A stretch of 50,654 bases of DNA from Paracoccus albicereus (lineage in GTDB: Bacteria > Pseudomonadota > Alphaproteobacteria > Rhodobacterales > Rhodobacteraceae), in NCBI RefSeq assembly GCF_024359525.1, contig NZ_JAKZEU010000009.1, positions 1 through 50,654 of the forward strand, written 5' to 3'. Numbering within the stretch: the first letter of the stretch is position 1; each line of letters opens with the position of its first letter. Of this stretch, positions 35,948 through 44,766 are shown piece after piece. Below the pieces are notes generated by a model. It made no database searches and had not been told where the DNA came from. It saw nothing but the letters and a program-made list of their open reading frames with translations. Position numbers and translations under genes: made by a program.

Positions 35948-37003
35948 TCACTCGATCTGGTCCTTGGTGTAATACCCGGACTCGATCAGCACCTGTTCCC
36001 AGTTCGACTTGTCGACCGGCACCGGCTCCAGCAGGTAGGACGGCACGACCTTGACGCCGTTGTCGTAGGTTTCGGTGTCGTTGATCTCGGGCTCGCCGCC
36101 CTTCAGCATCGCATCGACCATGCCGACTGTGACGCGGGCCAGTTCGCGGGTGTCCTTGAACACAGTCGAATACTGCTCGTCTGCGAGGATCGACTTGACC
36201 GATTGCACCTCGGCATCCTGCCCGGTCACGATCGGCATCTTCATGTCGCCCGAGCCATAGCCGACGCCCTTCAGCGAAGACAGGATCCCGATCGACAGAC
36301 CATCATAGGGGGACAGCACGCCGTGAACCTGCGTATCGGTGTAGTTGGCCGACAGTAGGTTATCCATCCGCGCCTGCGCCACCGCGCCGTCCCAGCGCAG
36401 CGTGCCGACCGTGTCCATACCCATCTGACCGGAAGGGATCGCGATCGAGCCGTCGTCGATCAGCGGTTGCAGCACCGACATCGCGCCGTCGTAGAAGAAG
36501 TAAGCGTTGTTGTCGTCGGGGCTGCCGCCGAACAATTCGACATTCCATGGCTTCTGGTCCGGGAATCGTTCCTTCAGGCCCGCGACCAGTGAATTGGCCT
36601 GCTCGACGCCGACCTTGAAGTTGTCGAAGGTCGCATAATAATCGACGTCCGGCGTGTCGCGGATCAGTCGGTCATAGGCGATCACCTTGATGTCGGCGGC
36701 GGCCGCGTTGGCCAGCGCATTCGACAGCGTGGTGCCGTCGATCGCCGCGATCACCAGCACGTCGACACCTTTTGTGATCATGTTCTCGACTTGGGCAAGC
36801 TGGTTCGGAATGTCGTCCTCGGCATATTGCAGGTCAGTCTCGTAGCCCGCTTCCTGGAACTGCTTGACCATGTTGTTACCGTCGTCGATCCAGCGCGCCG
36901 ACGATTTCGTGGGCATCGAGATCCCGACGGTTTTCGCCGCCGCCCCGAATGCGAAAAAGGATGCGCCGATCGCCAGCGCGACGGCTGCCTTGCTCAGTTT
37001 CAT
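35948..37003 (-). CDS. chvE: Periplasmic multiple-sugar-binding protein ChvE
   Basis: The 351-residue protein has a signal peptide (about residues 1-22, ending GAAA) and then [19 protein letters not shown], closely like ChvE. ChvE binds arabinose, galactose, glucose and some sugar acids, and in Agrobacterium also signals to VirA. The segments [23 protein letters not shown] and [13 protein letters not shown] support the call. The ATG at 37003 is preceded by GGGGAGG; the longer frame upstream lacks a signal peptide and was rejected. It is the first gene of the long minus-strand operon, divergent from gbpR. No virA-like kinase is in the window. Confidence 0.94.
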   Translation of the reverse strand: MKLSKAAVALAIGASFFAFGAAAKTVGISMPTKSSARWIDDGNNMVKQFQEAGYETDLQYAEDDIPNQLAQVENMITKGVDVLVIAAIDGTTLSNALANAAAADIKVIAYDRLIRDTPDVDYYATFDNFKVGVEQANSLVAGLKERFPDQKPWNVELFGGSPDDNNAYFFYDGAMSVLQPLIDDGSIAIPSGQMGMDTVGTLRWDGAVAQARMDNLLSANYTDTQVHGVLSPYDGLSIGILSSLKGVGYGSGDMKMPIVTGQDAEVQSVKSILADEQYSTVFKDTRELARVTVGMVDAMLKGGEPEINDTETYDNGVKVVPSYLLEPVPVDKSNWEQVLIESGYYTKDQIE

Positions 37004-37095
37004 GCTGTCCTCCCCAAAGGCGACCTGGCCGCCCGTCATCCTGCGACGGCGCGGTGCCGCCATGTCCTCCTGCCGCCGGGTCCGGCCGCAACAAG

Positions 37096-37124
37096 AGGCT
37101 AGCAAGACTGCGAGATAATCGTAA
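37096..37124 (-). promoter_or_regulatory. Candidate chvE operon promoter with AT-rich dyad
   Basis: On the minus strand TTACGA (37124-37119) and TAGCCT (37101-37096) are 17 bases apart. The -35 box overlaps an AT-rich dyad, TAAT-N6-ATTA (37116-37129), which stands out in GC-rich DNA and has the size of a LysR-type half-site pair. In Agrobacterium the divergent LysR regulator GbpR activates chvE with sugar, so this is a plausible GbpR site; binding is not shown by sequence alone. Confidence 0.5.
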
Positions 37125-37143
37125 AATTACATCTTCGCCCTTT

Positions 37144-37165
37144 GGCATAACGGAAGTGGTATGCC
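37144..37165. promoter_or_regulatory. Inverted repeat overlapping the gbpR start codon
   Basis: GGCATA and TATGCC (37144-37149 and 37160-37165) form a perfect 6-bp inverted repeat with a 10-base spacer; the right arm includes the ATG of gbpR. LysR-type regulators often bind near their own gene and repress it. It could instead be an RNA hairpin that hides the start codon, since the ribosome binding site GGAAG lies in the loop. Confidence 0.45.
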
Positions 37166-38123
37166 GTCGCTTCAGCGTCTGATGATGAAACCCGCGCAGC
37201 TGCGACTTCTTCGCGCCATCGCGGACCACGGCAAGCTTCAGGCGGCCGCCGATGCCTGCGCGATGACCCAGCCCGCCGCGTCGCGGATGCTGGCGGGGAT
37301 CGAGGCGCAGATCGGCACCCCGATCTTCCTGCGCCAACCCACCGGGATGGAGCCGACAGAGATCGGCCGGTCCGTTCTGCGCCGCGCCCGCGTGATCCTG
37401 CGCGAAATGGCCAGCATGGGCGCCGAGGTCGACGCGCTGCGTGGTGGGTTGGCGGGCTCGGTCAGTCTTGGCGCCGTGACGGGTCCTGCCGTCAGCCATG
37501 TCGTCGCAGCCGTGCGCGAGGTGAAGGCGTTGGCCCCGCGCGCGGAGATCAACGTCGATGTCATGCCCTCGCGGGAGTTGCTGGGCCAGCTGGCGGCGGG
37601 TGAGATGGATTTCGTGCTGGGCCGGATCCTGCCCGAATTCGACAGCCGCGATTTCGACATCGTGCCGTTGCGCGACGAGAAGGTCAGCTTCGTGGTGCGC
37701 GCCGATCATCCATTGGCGCGTTCGCCCTCGGTCACGCTGACCGAACTGGCCGAGTCGGAATGGATCATGCAGCAGCGCGGCTCGCCGATCCGCGAGGCGA
37801 CGATCGCCGCCTTCGGCAGCGTCGGCTTGCCCGAGCCGGGCAATATCTTGAACAGCCCTTCGCTTCTGTTCACCATCGCCTATCTGGCCCAGGGCGATGC
37901 CATCGCGCCGCTGTCGGACGAGGTGGCCGACCTGCTGATCGGTCCGCCGGTCATGGCGCGAATGGCACGGTTGAAGGTCGCGCGCGAACTGCGCGTCTCA
38001 CCCTATTATCTGCTGAGCCTGCGTCGACGCCCCCTGTCCGCGCTGGCCCTGCGGCTGCGCGAGGCGTTGTTACATCATGCGGCGGGCGACACGACGCGAA
38101 CCTGGACCAGCACTCACCGCTGA
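37161..38123 (+). CDS. gbpR: LysR-family sugar regulator, GbpR type
   Basis: The 320-residue protein has an N-terminal winged helix-turn-helix (LRLLRAIADHGKLQAAADACAM-TQPAASRMLAGIE, about residues 13-48) and a LysR effector domain beginning near residue 95. In Agrobacterium gbpR is divergent from chvE and activates it in response to arabinose and galactose; the same arrangement is seen here. GGAAG lies four bases before the ATG. It is followed by dgoK after 57 bases. It is the only regulator in the locus and so the likely controller of both transcription units. Confidence 0.88.
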   Translation: MPSLQRLMMKPAQLRLLRAIADHGKLQAAADACAMTQPAASRMLAGIEAQIGTPIFLRQPTGMEPTEIGRSVLRRARVILREMASMGAEVDALRGGLAGSVSLGAVTGPAVSHVVAAVREVKALAPRAEINVDVMPSRELLGQLAAGEMDFVLGRILPEFDSRDFDIVPLRDEKVSFVVRADHPLARSPSVTLTELAESEWIMQQRGSPIREATIAAFGSVGLPEPGNILNSPSLLFTIAYLAQGDAIAPLSDEVADLLIGPPVMARMARLKVARELRVSPYYLLSLRRRPLSALALRLREALLHHAAGDTTRTWTSTHR

Positions 38124-38180
38124 GCGCAGCTTGAAGCGGACGACGCGGTGGGGCATTTGGTGACAGTCATGGAGGTGCCG

Positions 38181-39053
38181 ATGATCGAACCCGAATGGAT
38201 CGCCGCCGACTGGGGGACGACGAACCTGCGCGTATGGGCGATGCGCGGCGCCGAGGTGCTGGACCGGCGCGAAACCGATCGCGGCATGGGGGTCCTCGAC
38301 CGCGAGGGATTTGCACCGGCATTGGCGCAGGCGACCGAAGGCTGGGGCGACGCGACTGTCATCGCCTGCGGCATGGTCGGCGCGCGGCAGGGCTGGATCG
38401 AGGCGCCCTACGCCCCCGCACCTGTCGCAGCGACGCCGGCGATGGTGCGGGTTCCAGGTCACCGCGTCTGGATCGCCTGCGGCGTCTCGCAGGCAGATCC
38501 GGCCGACGTCATGCGGGGCGAGGAAACGCAGATTGCCGGACTTCTTGCCGCGCGACCCGATTTCGACGGTGTGGTCTGCCTTCCGGGCACGCATACGAAA
38601 TGGGTCCGCGTATCAGCCGGTGAGATCTGCCATTTCCAGACCGTGATGACCGGCGAGATCTTTGCGCTTCTGTCGCGGCAGTCGGTCCTGCGTCACAGCG
38701 TCGGCGATCCGGACGACGATGCGGGTTTCGATGCCGCCCTGTCGGATGCCCTGTCGCAGCCTCACCGCGCCTTCGGTGGCCTGTTCCGTCTGCGCGCCGA
38801 AAGCCTGCTGACCGATCTTGCCCCGGGCTCTGCCGGCGCGCGCCTGTCCGGTGCGCTTCTGGGGCTGGAGCTTGCCGCCGCCAAACCCTACTGGCTGGGC
38901 CAGCAGGTCGCCATCGTGGGCAGTTCACGCCTTGCCGCGCTCTATGCGCGGGCCTTGCGCGCGCAGGGTGTCGAGGTCGTCGAGGCAGACGCCGAGGCCG
39001 TGACGCTGGCCGGCCTTCACGCGCTTTGGAAAAACACCGGAGGCACGTCATGA
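38181..39053 (+). CDS. dgoK: 2-dehydro-3-deoxygalactonokinase
   Basis: Phosphorylates 2-keto-3-deoxygalactonate to KDPGal with ATP in the DeLey-Doudoroff pathway. The start at 38181, five bases after GGAGG, gives 290 residues beginning with the phosphate-binding segment WIAADWGTTNLR. Further family segments are CGMVGARQGW, MRGEETQIAG and LPGTHTKWV. In-frame starts at 38148 (GTG) and 38169 (ATG) are possible but have no better ribosome binding site. The stop overlaps the dgoA start (ATGA). Confidence 0.92.
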   Translation: MIEPEWIAADWGTTNLRVWAMRGAEVLDRRETDRGMGVLDREGFAPALAQATEGWGDATVIACGMVGARQGWIEAPYAPAPVAATPAMVRVPGHRVWIACGVSQADPADVMRGEETQIAGLLAARPDFDGVVCLPGTHTKWVRVSAGEICHFQTVMTGEIFALLSRQSVLRHSVGDPDDDAGFDAALSDALSQPHRAFGGLFRLRAESLLTDLAPGSAGARLSGALLGLELAAAKPYWLGQQVAIVGSSRLAALYARALRAQGVEVVEADAEAVTLAGLHALWKNTGGTS

Positions 39054-39655
39054 GCCGTACCCTGATCGCCATCCTGCGTGGCATCACCCCACCCGAGGTC
39101 GAAGTTGTCGGCCAAGCGCTAGTCGATGCCGGCGTCACGATGATCGAAGTGCCGCTGAATTCCCCCGATCCGCTGGCCAGCATCACCACGCTGCAGAACC
39201 GTTTCGGCGACGTCGCCCGAATCGGCGCCGGGACAGTGCTGCGTCCGTCCGAGGTCGCGGCGGTGGCGGCTACCGGCGCACGGATGATCGTTTCCCCGAA
39301 TTGCGACCCGGCGGTGATCGCCGCGACCGTTTCAGCGGGACTGGAAAGCTATCCCGGCGTCATGACCCCGACCGAAGCCTTCGCCGCCGCCGCGGCAGGG
39401 GCGACCGCGCTGAAGCTGTTTCCGGGGGAGTTGATCGGCCCTGCAGGCTTGAAGGCGATGCGCGCCGTGCTGCCGTCTACGATGCCACTCTACGCGGTCG
39501 GCGGCGTCAGTGCGGACAACATGGCCACATGGATCGAGGCGGGAGCGGCAGGGTTCGGCATCGGCTCGTCGCTCTACAAGCCGGGTGACAGTGCAGACGC
39601 CGTGGCCGCGAAAGCCAGCGACATCGTCGCCGCGTGGGATGCAGCGACGAAGTAG
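39050..39655 (+). CDS. dgoA: 2-dehydro-3-deoxy-6-phosphogalactonate aldolase
   Basis: Splits KDPGal into pyruvate and D-glyceraldehyde-3-phosphate. The 201-residue protein is a class I aldolase of the KDPG/KDPGal family, with the RGITPPE segment (residues 10-16) and the Schiff-base Lys122 in ATALKLFPGE. The ATG at 39050 overlaps dgoK by four bases. With dgoK it provides the C6 branch of the locus. It is convergent with the next gene, with only two bases between the stop codons and no obvious terminator. Confidence 0.93.
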   Translation: MSRTLIAILRGITPPEVEVVGQALVDAGVTMIEVPLNSPDPLASITTLQNRFGDVARIGAGTVLRPSEVAAVAATGARMIVSPNCDPAVIAATVSAGLESYPGVMTPTEAFAAAAAGATALKLFPGELIGPAGLKAMRAVLPSTMPLYAVGGVSADNMATWIEAGAAGFGIGSSLYKPGDSADAVAAKASDIVAAWDAATK

Positions 39656-39657
39656 GG

Positions 39658-40533
39658 TCAGCGCGTCGGAACCGGCGTCTCGCCCCGATAATCGTAGAAG
39701 CCGCGTCCGGTCTTCCGACCGAGCCATCCGGCCTCGACGTATTTCGTCAGCAGCGGACAGGGCCGGTATTTCGTGTCGGCCAGCCCGTCATGCAACACGT
39801 TCATGATCGCCAGACAGGTGTCCAGCCCGATGAAATCCGCAAGCTCCAACGGTCCCATCGGATGGTTGGCCCCGAGCTTCATCGACTCGTCGATCGACTT
39901 CACCGACCCGACGCCCTCGTAGAGCGTGTAGACCGCCTCGTTGATCATCGGCATCAGGATGCGGTTCACGATGAAGGCCGGAAAATCCTCGGCCGTGGCC
40001 GCGGTCTTGCCAAGTTTCTCGACCACCCCGTGCATCAGATCATAGGTCTTCTGATCGGTCGCGATGCCGCGGATCAGCTCGACGAGTTGCATCACGGGGA
40101 CCGGGTTCATGAAATGAAAGCCCATGAACTTTTCGGGTCGATCGGTCCGGCTGGCCAACCGCGTGATCGAGATTGAGGATGTGTTCGAGGTCAGGATCGT
40201 CTCGGGTTTCAGATGCGGAACCAGATCCTCGAAGATGGCCTGCTTGACGGATTCACGCTCTGTCGCGGCCTCGATCACCAGATCGGTCTGGCCAAGATCA
40301 GAGAGCTGCTTCGTCGTCCGGATCCGGCCCATCGCGGCCTTCTTGTCGTCTTCGCTGATGCGTTCACGACTGACCTGACGATCCAGATTTCTCTCGATCA
40401 GCGACAGGGCCTTGTCCATCGCCTCCTGGCTGATGTCGGTCATCAGGACGTCATAGCCCGCCAGCGCAAAGACATGTGCGATGCCGTTGCCCATCTGTCC
40501 CGCGCCGATCACGCCAACCGATTGAATCGTCAT
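39658..40533 (-). CDS. hbdA: 3-hydroxybutyryl-CoA dehydrogenase
   Basis: Interconverts 3-hydroxybutyryl-CoA and acetoacetyl-CoA with NAD(P). The 291-residue protein has the Rossmann motif GAGQMG at residues 10-15, the catalytic His segment FHFMNPVPVMQLVE, the Ser/Asn segment SNTSSISIT and the C-terminal GRKTGRGFYDY. The ATG at 40533 is supported by a GGA-containing site; the open frame upstream runs through the etfA terminator and was rejected. It lies just downstream of etfA, a common arrangement in this group, and likely serves butyrate/PHB or fatty-acid metabolism. Confidence 0.95.
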   Translation of the reverse strand: MTIQSVGVIGAGQMGNGIAHVFALAGYDVLMTDISQEAMDKALSLIERNLDRQVSRERISEDDKKAAMGRIRTTKQLSDLGQTDLVIEAATERESVKQAIFEDLVPHLKPETILTSNTSSISITRLASRTDRPEKFMGFHFMNPVPVMQLVELIRGIATDQKTYDLMHGVVEKLGKTAATAEDFPAFIVNRILMPMINEAVYTLYEGVGSVKSIDESMKLGANHPMGPLELADFIGLDTCLAIMNVLHDGLADTKYRPCPLLTKYVEAGWLGRKTGRGFYDYRGETPVPTR

Positions 40534-40624
40534 CTGTCCGCTTTCCGTTGTAGGGCTTGCGCCCGGGACGATAGGGCCGTCAGACGGCAGGATCAATCCG
40601 CATCCCCGGCCCCGCCGCCAAATG

Positions 40625-40653
40625 AAAACCGCCCGGACGGAAGCCCGGGCGGT
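40625..40653 (-). terminator. Terminator of etfBA
   Basis: On the minus strand a perfect 9-bp stem (40653-40645 with 40636-40628) with an eight-base loop is followed by TTTT, completed by the last paired T. It lies 23 bases after the etfA stop and separates etfBA from the downstream dehydrogenase gene. Confidence 0.8.
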
Positions 40654-40675
40654 CCTGTGCTTTGCCAATTGCGCC

Positions 40676-41602
40676 TTACAGCTTCTCGGTCAGTTCCGGC
40701 ACAAGCGTGAAGAGATCGCCCACCAGGCCATAATCCGCGATCTGGAAGATCGGGGCTTCCTCGTCCTTGTTGATCGCGACGATGACCTTGCTGTCCTTCA
40801 TGCCGGCGAGGTGCTGGATCGCGCCCGAGATACCCACCGCGACGTAAAGTTCAGGCGCCACGACCTTGCCGGTCTGGCCGACCTGCCAGTCGTTCGGCGC
40901 GTAGCCACTGTCGACCGCCGCGCGTGAGGCGCCGACCGCGGCGCCAAGCTTGTCGGCCAGCTTCTCGACGATCTCGAAATTCTCCTTCGAGCCGATGCCG
41001 CGTCCGCCAGAGACCACACGCCCCGCCGAGGTCAGTTCCGGCCGATCGCTTTCCGCGACCTCGTCGGCGATCCAGGACGACAGACCCGGATCGTCGGCCA
41101 GCGTCGCATCCTCGACCGGCGCGCCACCACCCTCGCCCGCCGCATCGAAGCTGGTCGTGCGAACGGTCAGAACCTTCCTGGCGTCCTTCGATTTCACCGT
41201 CTGGATCGCGTTGCCCGCATAGACAGGGCGCTCGAACGTGTCGGCATCGATCACCGCCGAGACATCGGGGATCACCATCACGTCCAGAAGCGCCGCCACA
41301 CGAGGCATCACGTTCTTGGCGTCGGTCGTGGCAGGGGCCGCGATGTGATCGTAATCGCCGGCCAGCGCGACCATCAGCGCCGCCGTCGGCTCGGCCAGAC
41401 GATGGCCATAGCGCGCATCCTCGGCGACCAGAACCTTGGCCACGCCGTCGATCTTCGCCGCATCCCCGGCTGCGGCCTTCGCCGACGCACCGGCACAAAG
41501 AACCGTGACATCGCCCAGGGATTTCAGCGCGGCGACAGCCTTGCCGGTCGCGTCGCCGTTCAGTTCACCATTCGTGACTTCACCCAGCAGAAGAACAGCC
41601 AT
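40676..41602 (-). CDS. etfA: Electron transfer flavoprotein alpha subunit
   Basis: ETF is the FAD/AMP heterodimer that collects electrons from acyl-CoA and other dehydrogenases and passes them to ETF-quinone oxidoreductase. The 308-residue protein has the C-terminal FAD-binding domain: [13 protein letters not shown], the [13 protein letters not shown] segment and [15 protein letters not shown]. The ATG at 41602 overlaps the etfB stop as TGATG; a GTG one codon earlier is also in frame. Order etfB-etfA. Confidence 0.97.
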   Translation of the reverse strand: MAVLLLGEVTNGELNGDATGKAVAALKSLGDVTVLCAGASAKAAAGDAAKIDGVAKVLVAEDARYGHRLAEPTAALMVALAGDYDHIAAPATTDAKNVMPRVAALLDVMVIPDVSAVIDADTFERPVYAGNAIQTVKSKDARKVLTVRTTSFDAAGEGGGAPVEDATLADDPGLSSWIADEVAESDRPELTSAGRVVSGGRGIGSKENFEIVEKLADKLGAAVGASRAAVDSGYAPNDWQVGQTGKVVAPELYVAVGISGAIQHLAGMKDSKVIVAINKDEEAPIFQIADYGLVGDLFTLVPELTEKL

Positions 41603-42360
41603 CACACGACCCCCGCTTCTTTCAGTTTGCTGACCAGCTCGTCCACCGACCCGACCTTGATCCCGGCGCTGCGGCCTTCGGGCTCCTTGACCGAGACGAT
41701 TTCAAGCCGCGGCGAGACATCGACGCCGAAATCGGCCGCGGTCTTTTCGTCCAGCGGCTTCTTCTTGGCCTTCATGATGTTCGGAAGCGACGCGTAGCGA
41801 GGCTCGTTCAGGCGCAAATCGGCGGTCACGATGGCGGGCATCTTCACGCTGATCGTCTGCAGGCCGCCATCGACCTCGCGCGTGACCTTGGCGGCGTCGC
41901 CATCGATGTCCAGCTTGCTGGCAAACGTCGCCTGACCCCAGCCCAGCAATGCCGCCAGCATCTGGCCGGTGGCGTTCATGTCGTTGTCGATCGCCTGCTT
42001 GCCCGTGATGACCAGGCCCGGCTGTTCCTGATCGATCACCGCCTTCAGGATCTTCGCCACCGCGAGGGGTTCGATGTCCTGATGCACGTCATCGGCCGCC
42101 ACAACCAGGATGCCCCGATCGGCCCCCATCGCCAGCGCCGTGCGGATCGTCTCGGCCGCCTGCTTGACGCCGACGGAGACGACGATCACTTCCTCTGCCG
42201 CGCCCTTCTCCTTCAGCCGGATCGCCTCTTCCACAGCGATCTCGTCGAAAGGGTTCATCGACATCTTCACGTTCGCCAGATCGACGCCGGAGCCGTCGGA
42301 CTTCACCTTCGCCTTCACGTTGTAGTCGATCACACGCTTGACCGGCACGAGTACCTTCAT
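41602..42360 (-). CDS. etfB: Electron transfer flavoprotein beta subunit
   Basis: The AMP-binding partner of EtfA. The 252-residue protein starts [16 protein letters not shown] and has [17 protein letters not shown], the [22 protein letters not shown] segment and the C-terminal [19 protein letters not shown] recognition loop that contacts acyl-CoA dehydrogenases. AAGGA precedes the ATG. It is the first gene of etfBA. Confidence 0.97.
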   Translation of the reverse strand: MKVLVPVKRVIDYNVKAKVKSDGSGVDLANVKMSMNPFDEIAVEEAIRLKEKGAAEEVIVVSVGVKQAAETIRTALAMGADRGILVVAADDVHQDIEPLAVAKILKAVIDQEQPGLVITGKQAIDNDMNATGQMLAALLGWGQATFASKLDIDGDAAKVTREVDGGLQTISVKMPAIVTADLRLNEPRYASLPNIMKAKKKPLDEKTAADFGVDVSPRLEIVSVKEPEGRSAGIKVGSVDELVSKLKEAGVV

Positions 42361-42434
42361 GCGTCCTTCTCCCTCAATTGCGTCATCACATCTCGACCTT
42401 CAATTAGCCAGCGTCGCCCAAGTTTTACAGGGTC

Positions 42435-42467
42435 AAAAGAACTGACGCTGCGTTTACGCGCACGTCA
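42435..42467 (-). terminator. Terminator of the adenosyltransferase gene
   Basis: On the minus strand TGACG and CGTCA (42467-42463 with 42447-42443) enclose a second stem, GCGT/ACGC, with small internal bulges, and are followed by GTTCTTTT. It begins three bases after the stop codon. The stem is imperfect but the T-rich tail fits an intrinsic terminator. Confidence 0.65.
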
Positions 42468-42469
42468 AG

Positions 42470-43045
42470 CTAACGACTGGCGCCCGGCACCCACAATATG
42501 TCGGCCCGTCCGCCGTCATTGACGGAACGCGCCGCAACGAAGAGCCAATCCGACAAACGGTTCAGGTATCGAACGGCCGCGGGATTGGCATCGCCGGTCG
42601 AGGCGGCAAGCTCGGTCGCGCGGCGTTCGGCCCGGCGCGCGACGGTGCGGGCGTGATGCAGGTGCGCTGAAATGGTCGAACCGCCGGGCAGGATGAAACT
42701 GCGCAGCGGGTTCAGGTCCGCATTCATCGCGTCGATCTCGGCCTCCAGGCGTTCGACCTGCGACTGGACGATGCGCAGGACCTCGTAGCCCGCCTCGCCA
42801 TCCGCCGCCATGTTCGGACGGGCCAGATCGGCGCCCAGGTCGAACAGGTCGTTCTGGATCGTCGAGAGCCGCTGGATCAGATCACCTTCGGCATGAAGCC
42901 GCGCGATCCCCAGAACCGAATTGAGTTCGTCCACCGTGCCGTAAGCCTCGACCCGCGGATCGTGCTTGGCGACGCGGCTGCCATCGGACAGCGCAGTGTC
43001 ACCCCCATCGCCGGTGCGGGTGTAGATGCGGTTCAGGACGACCAT
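42470..43045 (-). CDS. Cob(I)alamin adenosyltransferase, PduO type
   Basis: Transfers the adenosyl group of ATP to cob(I)alamin to make coenzyme B12. The 191-residue protein has the N-terminal ATP-binding motif YTRTGDGGDTALSDGSR, the VEAYGTVDELNSVLG helix and the arginine-rich motif RRAERRATEL. The start at 43045 overlaps the stop of the small membrane protein as TGATG. No other B12 genes are nearby; the product probably serves enzymes such as methylmalonyl-CoA mutase elsewhere. Confidence 0.95.
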   Translation of the reverse strand: MVVLNRIYTRTGDGGDTALSDGSRVAKHDPRVEAYGTVDELNSVLGIARLHAEGDLIQRLSTIQNDLFDLGADLARPNMAADGEAGYEVLRIVQSQVERLEAEIDAMNADLNPLRSFILPGGSTISAHLHHARTVARRAERRATELAASTGDANPAAVRYLNRLSDWLFVAARSVNDGGRADILWVPGASR

Positions 43046-43245
43046 CACTGACCCCGCGACCACAGCACCAGAAGCATGATCGCCACGGCGACCGCCTGTG
43101 CGATGATCCGCCAGCGCATCATCCTGTTGCCGTGTTTGCGGTTCCACTCGCCACCCTTGGCGAAGCCGCCGATGCCGGTGGCCAGGATGATCGTCACGGC
43201 AAGGACTGCGATGACGGCAAGGAGGAAGAGGGGTTCGGTGCTCAT
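43045..43245 (-). CDS. Small twin-helix membrane protein (HIG1-like)
   Basis: The 66-residue product has two hydrophobic helices (about residues 5-25 and 43-62) joined by a basic loop with GGFAKGGEWNRKHGNRMMRWRI. This matches the twin-transmembrane HIG1-type proteins of alphaproteobacteria, whose mitochondrial relatives help assemble respiratory supercomplexes; the bacterial role is unproven. GGAG lies six bases before the ATG. It is translationally coupled to the adenosyltransferase. Confidence 0.8.
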   Translation of the reverse strand: MSTEPLFLLAVIAVLAVTIILATGIGGFAKGGEWNRKHGNRMMRWRIIAQAVAVAIMLLVLWSRGQ

Positions 43246-43280
43246 GATCGTCTCCGGGGTTTTCCGGTGAGGCGGCCACC

Positions 43281-44102
43281 CTATCCCCGCCGGGTGAGCC
43301 AGTCCAGTGCGCGCGAGGACAGCACCCGCCGCGCGACGCCGATCGCCCATGTTGGTGTGGTCACGTAATATCGGGCGCGCGGACGCGGGCTTTCCAGCGC
43401 ATGGGCGATACGCGTGCTGACAGCGCGCGCGGGCAATTCGAACCGATCGCGCCCCTTTGGTTCGTAAAGCCGCTTCAGCAGCGTTTCGCGATACTGGTCG
43501 GCCCGCGCGCTGGCGCGCCAGTCCACCCAGCGTTCGAAATGCGGGATCGCGTTCTGCCGTATCTTCGACGTGATCGGTCCCGGTTCGATCAGAATCACCT
43601 CGACGCCGGTGTGAGCCATCTCCAGCCGCAGGACATCGGTCAGACCCTCCATCGCGAACTTGGTCGCCACATACGGCCCGCGCCACGGAATGCCGGCAAG
43701 GCCGAGAACAGACGAGATGTTGACGATCCGACCTGCCCCGCGCTTGCGAAAATGCGGGATCAAGCGCGTTGTCAGATCATGCGTGCCGAAGAGATTGGTC
43801 TCAAAGATCGAGCGGAGCGCGTCGCGCGGGATATCCTCGACCGCCCCGGGCAGGGCGAAGGCCGCGTTGTTCACCAAACCGTCCAACGGCCCGTCGGCCA
43901 GCAGCGCACCGACCGCGGCAGTGATGCTGTCGGGATCCGCGATATCCAGAACGATGCTCTGCAATCCTTCGGATCGCCGCGCTACCACGTCAGAGGGATT
44001 TCGGCACGAGGCGACCACCTGCCAGCCCCTCGTGGAAAGGTGCCGCGCGGCATCCAGACCGATCCCGGACGAGCAACCGGTGATGAGAACGCGGCCCCGC
44101 AC
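43281..44102 (-). CDS. Short-chain dehydrogenase/reductase
   Basis: A 273-residue NAD(P)-dependent SDR with the cofactor motif TGCSSGIG near residue 8, the NNAA segment, the catalytic Ser in NISSVLG and Tyr/Lys in YVATK. The substrate cannot be assigned. The start is GTG at 44102, two bases after the SH3-protein stop, so the two are probably co-translated. A C-terminal basic region (RPRARYYVTT) is typical of the classical SDRs with an extended tail. Confidence 0.88.
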   Translation of the reverse strand: MRGRVLITGCSSGIGLDAARHLSTRGWQVVASCRNPSDVVARRSEGLQSIVLDIADPDSITAAVGALLADGPLDGLVNNAAFALPGAVEDIPRDALRSIFETNLFGTHDLTTRLIPHFRKRGAGRIVNISSVLGLAGIPWRGPYVATKFAMEGLTDVLRLEMAHTGVEVILIEPGPITSKIRQNAIPHFERWVDWRASARADQYRETLLKRLYEPKGRDRFELPARAVSTRIAHALESPRPRARYYVTTPTWAIGVARRVLSSRALDWLTRRG

Positions 44103-44104
44103 GG

Positions 44105-44632
44105 TCAGTTCGGGCGCTCTGCGGAGAGGAAGTCAGCCGACATGTAGCCCGTGCGCCCTTGAGCGTCGCGGATGTTGATCCAGCCCCCGCTTGGCTCGCC
44201 CAAAGCCTCGACCGGGCTGCCACCATTCAATGCTCCGATCACCGCATCATTCGTCGAGGGACCGGCGCGGAAGTTCACACGCGTGCCGGTGACATACAGC
44301 ACTGCCCCGGCGTTGGCTGGGGCGAGATCGGCTACTGCCTCCTCCCCTTCACCTTCGTGCTCGGGAGATGGGCGCAGGGGCGGACCCGGGTAGTCCTGAA
44401 CCTGCTCGGGGGTCTGCGCTTCTGCTGCGACGATAGGCTCGGCCGTCTCGGCGCTAACGGCCGAGTCATCGACGGCCTCTTCTTCGGCCTCCGTTGCCTC
44501 GGGTGAGGCGGGTTCGGAGGAGGCCGCGACCTCGGCGTCAGTTGCACGCTGAGCGTCTCGCGCGCCCGGTTCACCCCACAGGATGAACGCGCCGAACAGA
44601 CCCACAAGGGTCAGAAGTATCAACCGGATCAT
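44105..44632 (-). CDS. Membrane-anchored SH3-domain protein
   Basis: The 175-residue protein has an N-terminal hydrophobic anchor or signal ([17 protein letters not shown]), a long acidic Glu/Ala/Pro-rich linker (about residues 25-100) and a C-terminal bacterial SH3 domain ([22 protein letters not shown] ... [19 protein letters not shown]). Such SH3_3 domains bind cell-wall peptides or other envelope ligands. It would act in the periplasm tethered to the inner membrane. It is divergent from parC. Confidence 0.82.
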   Translation of the reverse strand: MIRLILLTLVGLFGAFILWGEPGARDAQRATDAEVAASSEPASPEATEAEEEAVDDSAVSAETAEPIVAAEAQTPEQVQDYPGPPLRPSPEHEGEGEEAVADLAPANAGAVLYVTGTRVNFRAGPSTNDAVIGALNGGSPVEALGEPSGGWINIRDAQGRTGYMSADFLSAERPN

Positions 44633-44766
44633 GTCCCTCGCACCACGGATTCGTCGGCAGGCCCGGCCTGTTAACGCATTTGGCGAACCTGCGTTCCTGC
44701 GACGACATGAGCTTGTGTCCGTTTTTCGCGCTGGACCGAAACTGCGTCGCGTCCTATGCCGGGGCC

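Noticed and set aside
32918..36358. 1146-codon plus-strand frame opposite gguC-gguA and part of chvE
   Set aside because: It spans several real genes on the other strand and resembles no protein; an antisense artefact of codon bias.
35948..37123. ChvE-GbpR pair as part of a plant virulence (VirA/VirG-type) sensing system
   Set aside because: Only the sugar importer and its regulator are present; no sensor kinase or vir gene is in the window. Sugar catabolism explains the neighbourhood.
42443..42467. Nested TGACG/GCGT dyad before etfB as an operator
   Set aside because: It is followed on the minus strand by a T-rich tail and begins three bases after the adenosyltransferase stop, so a terminator is the simpler reading.
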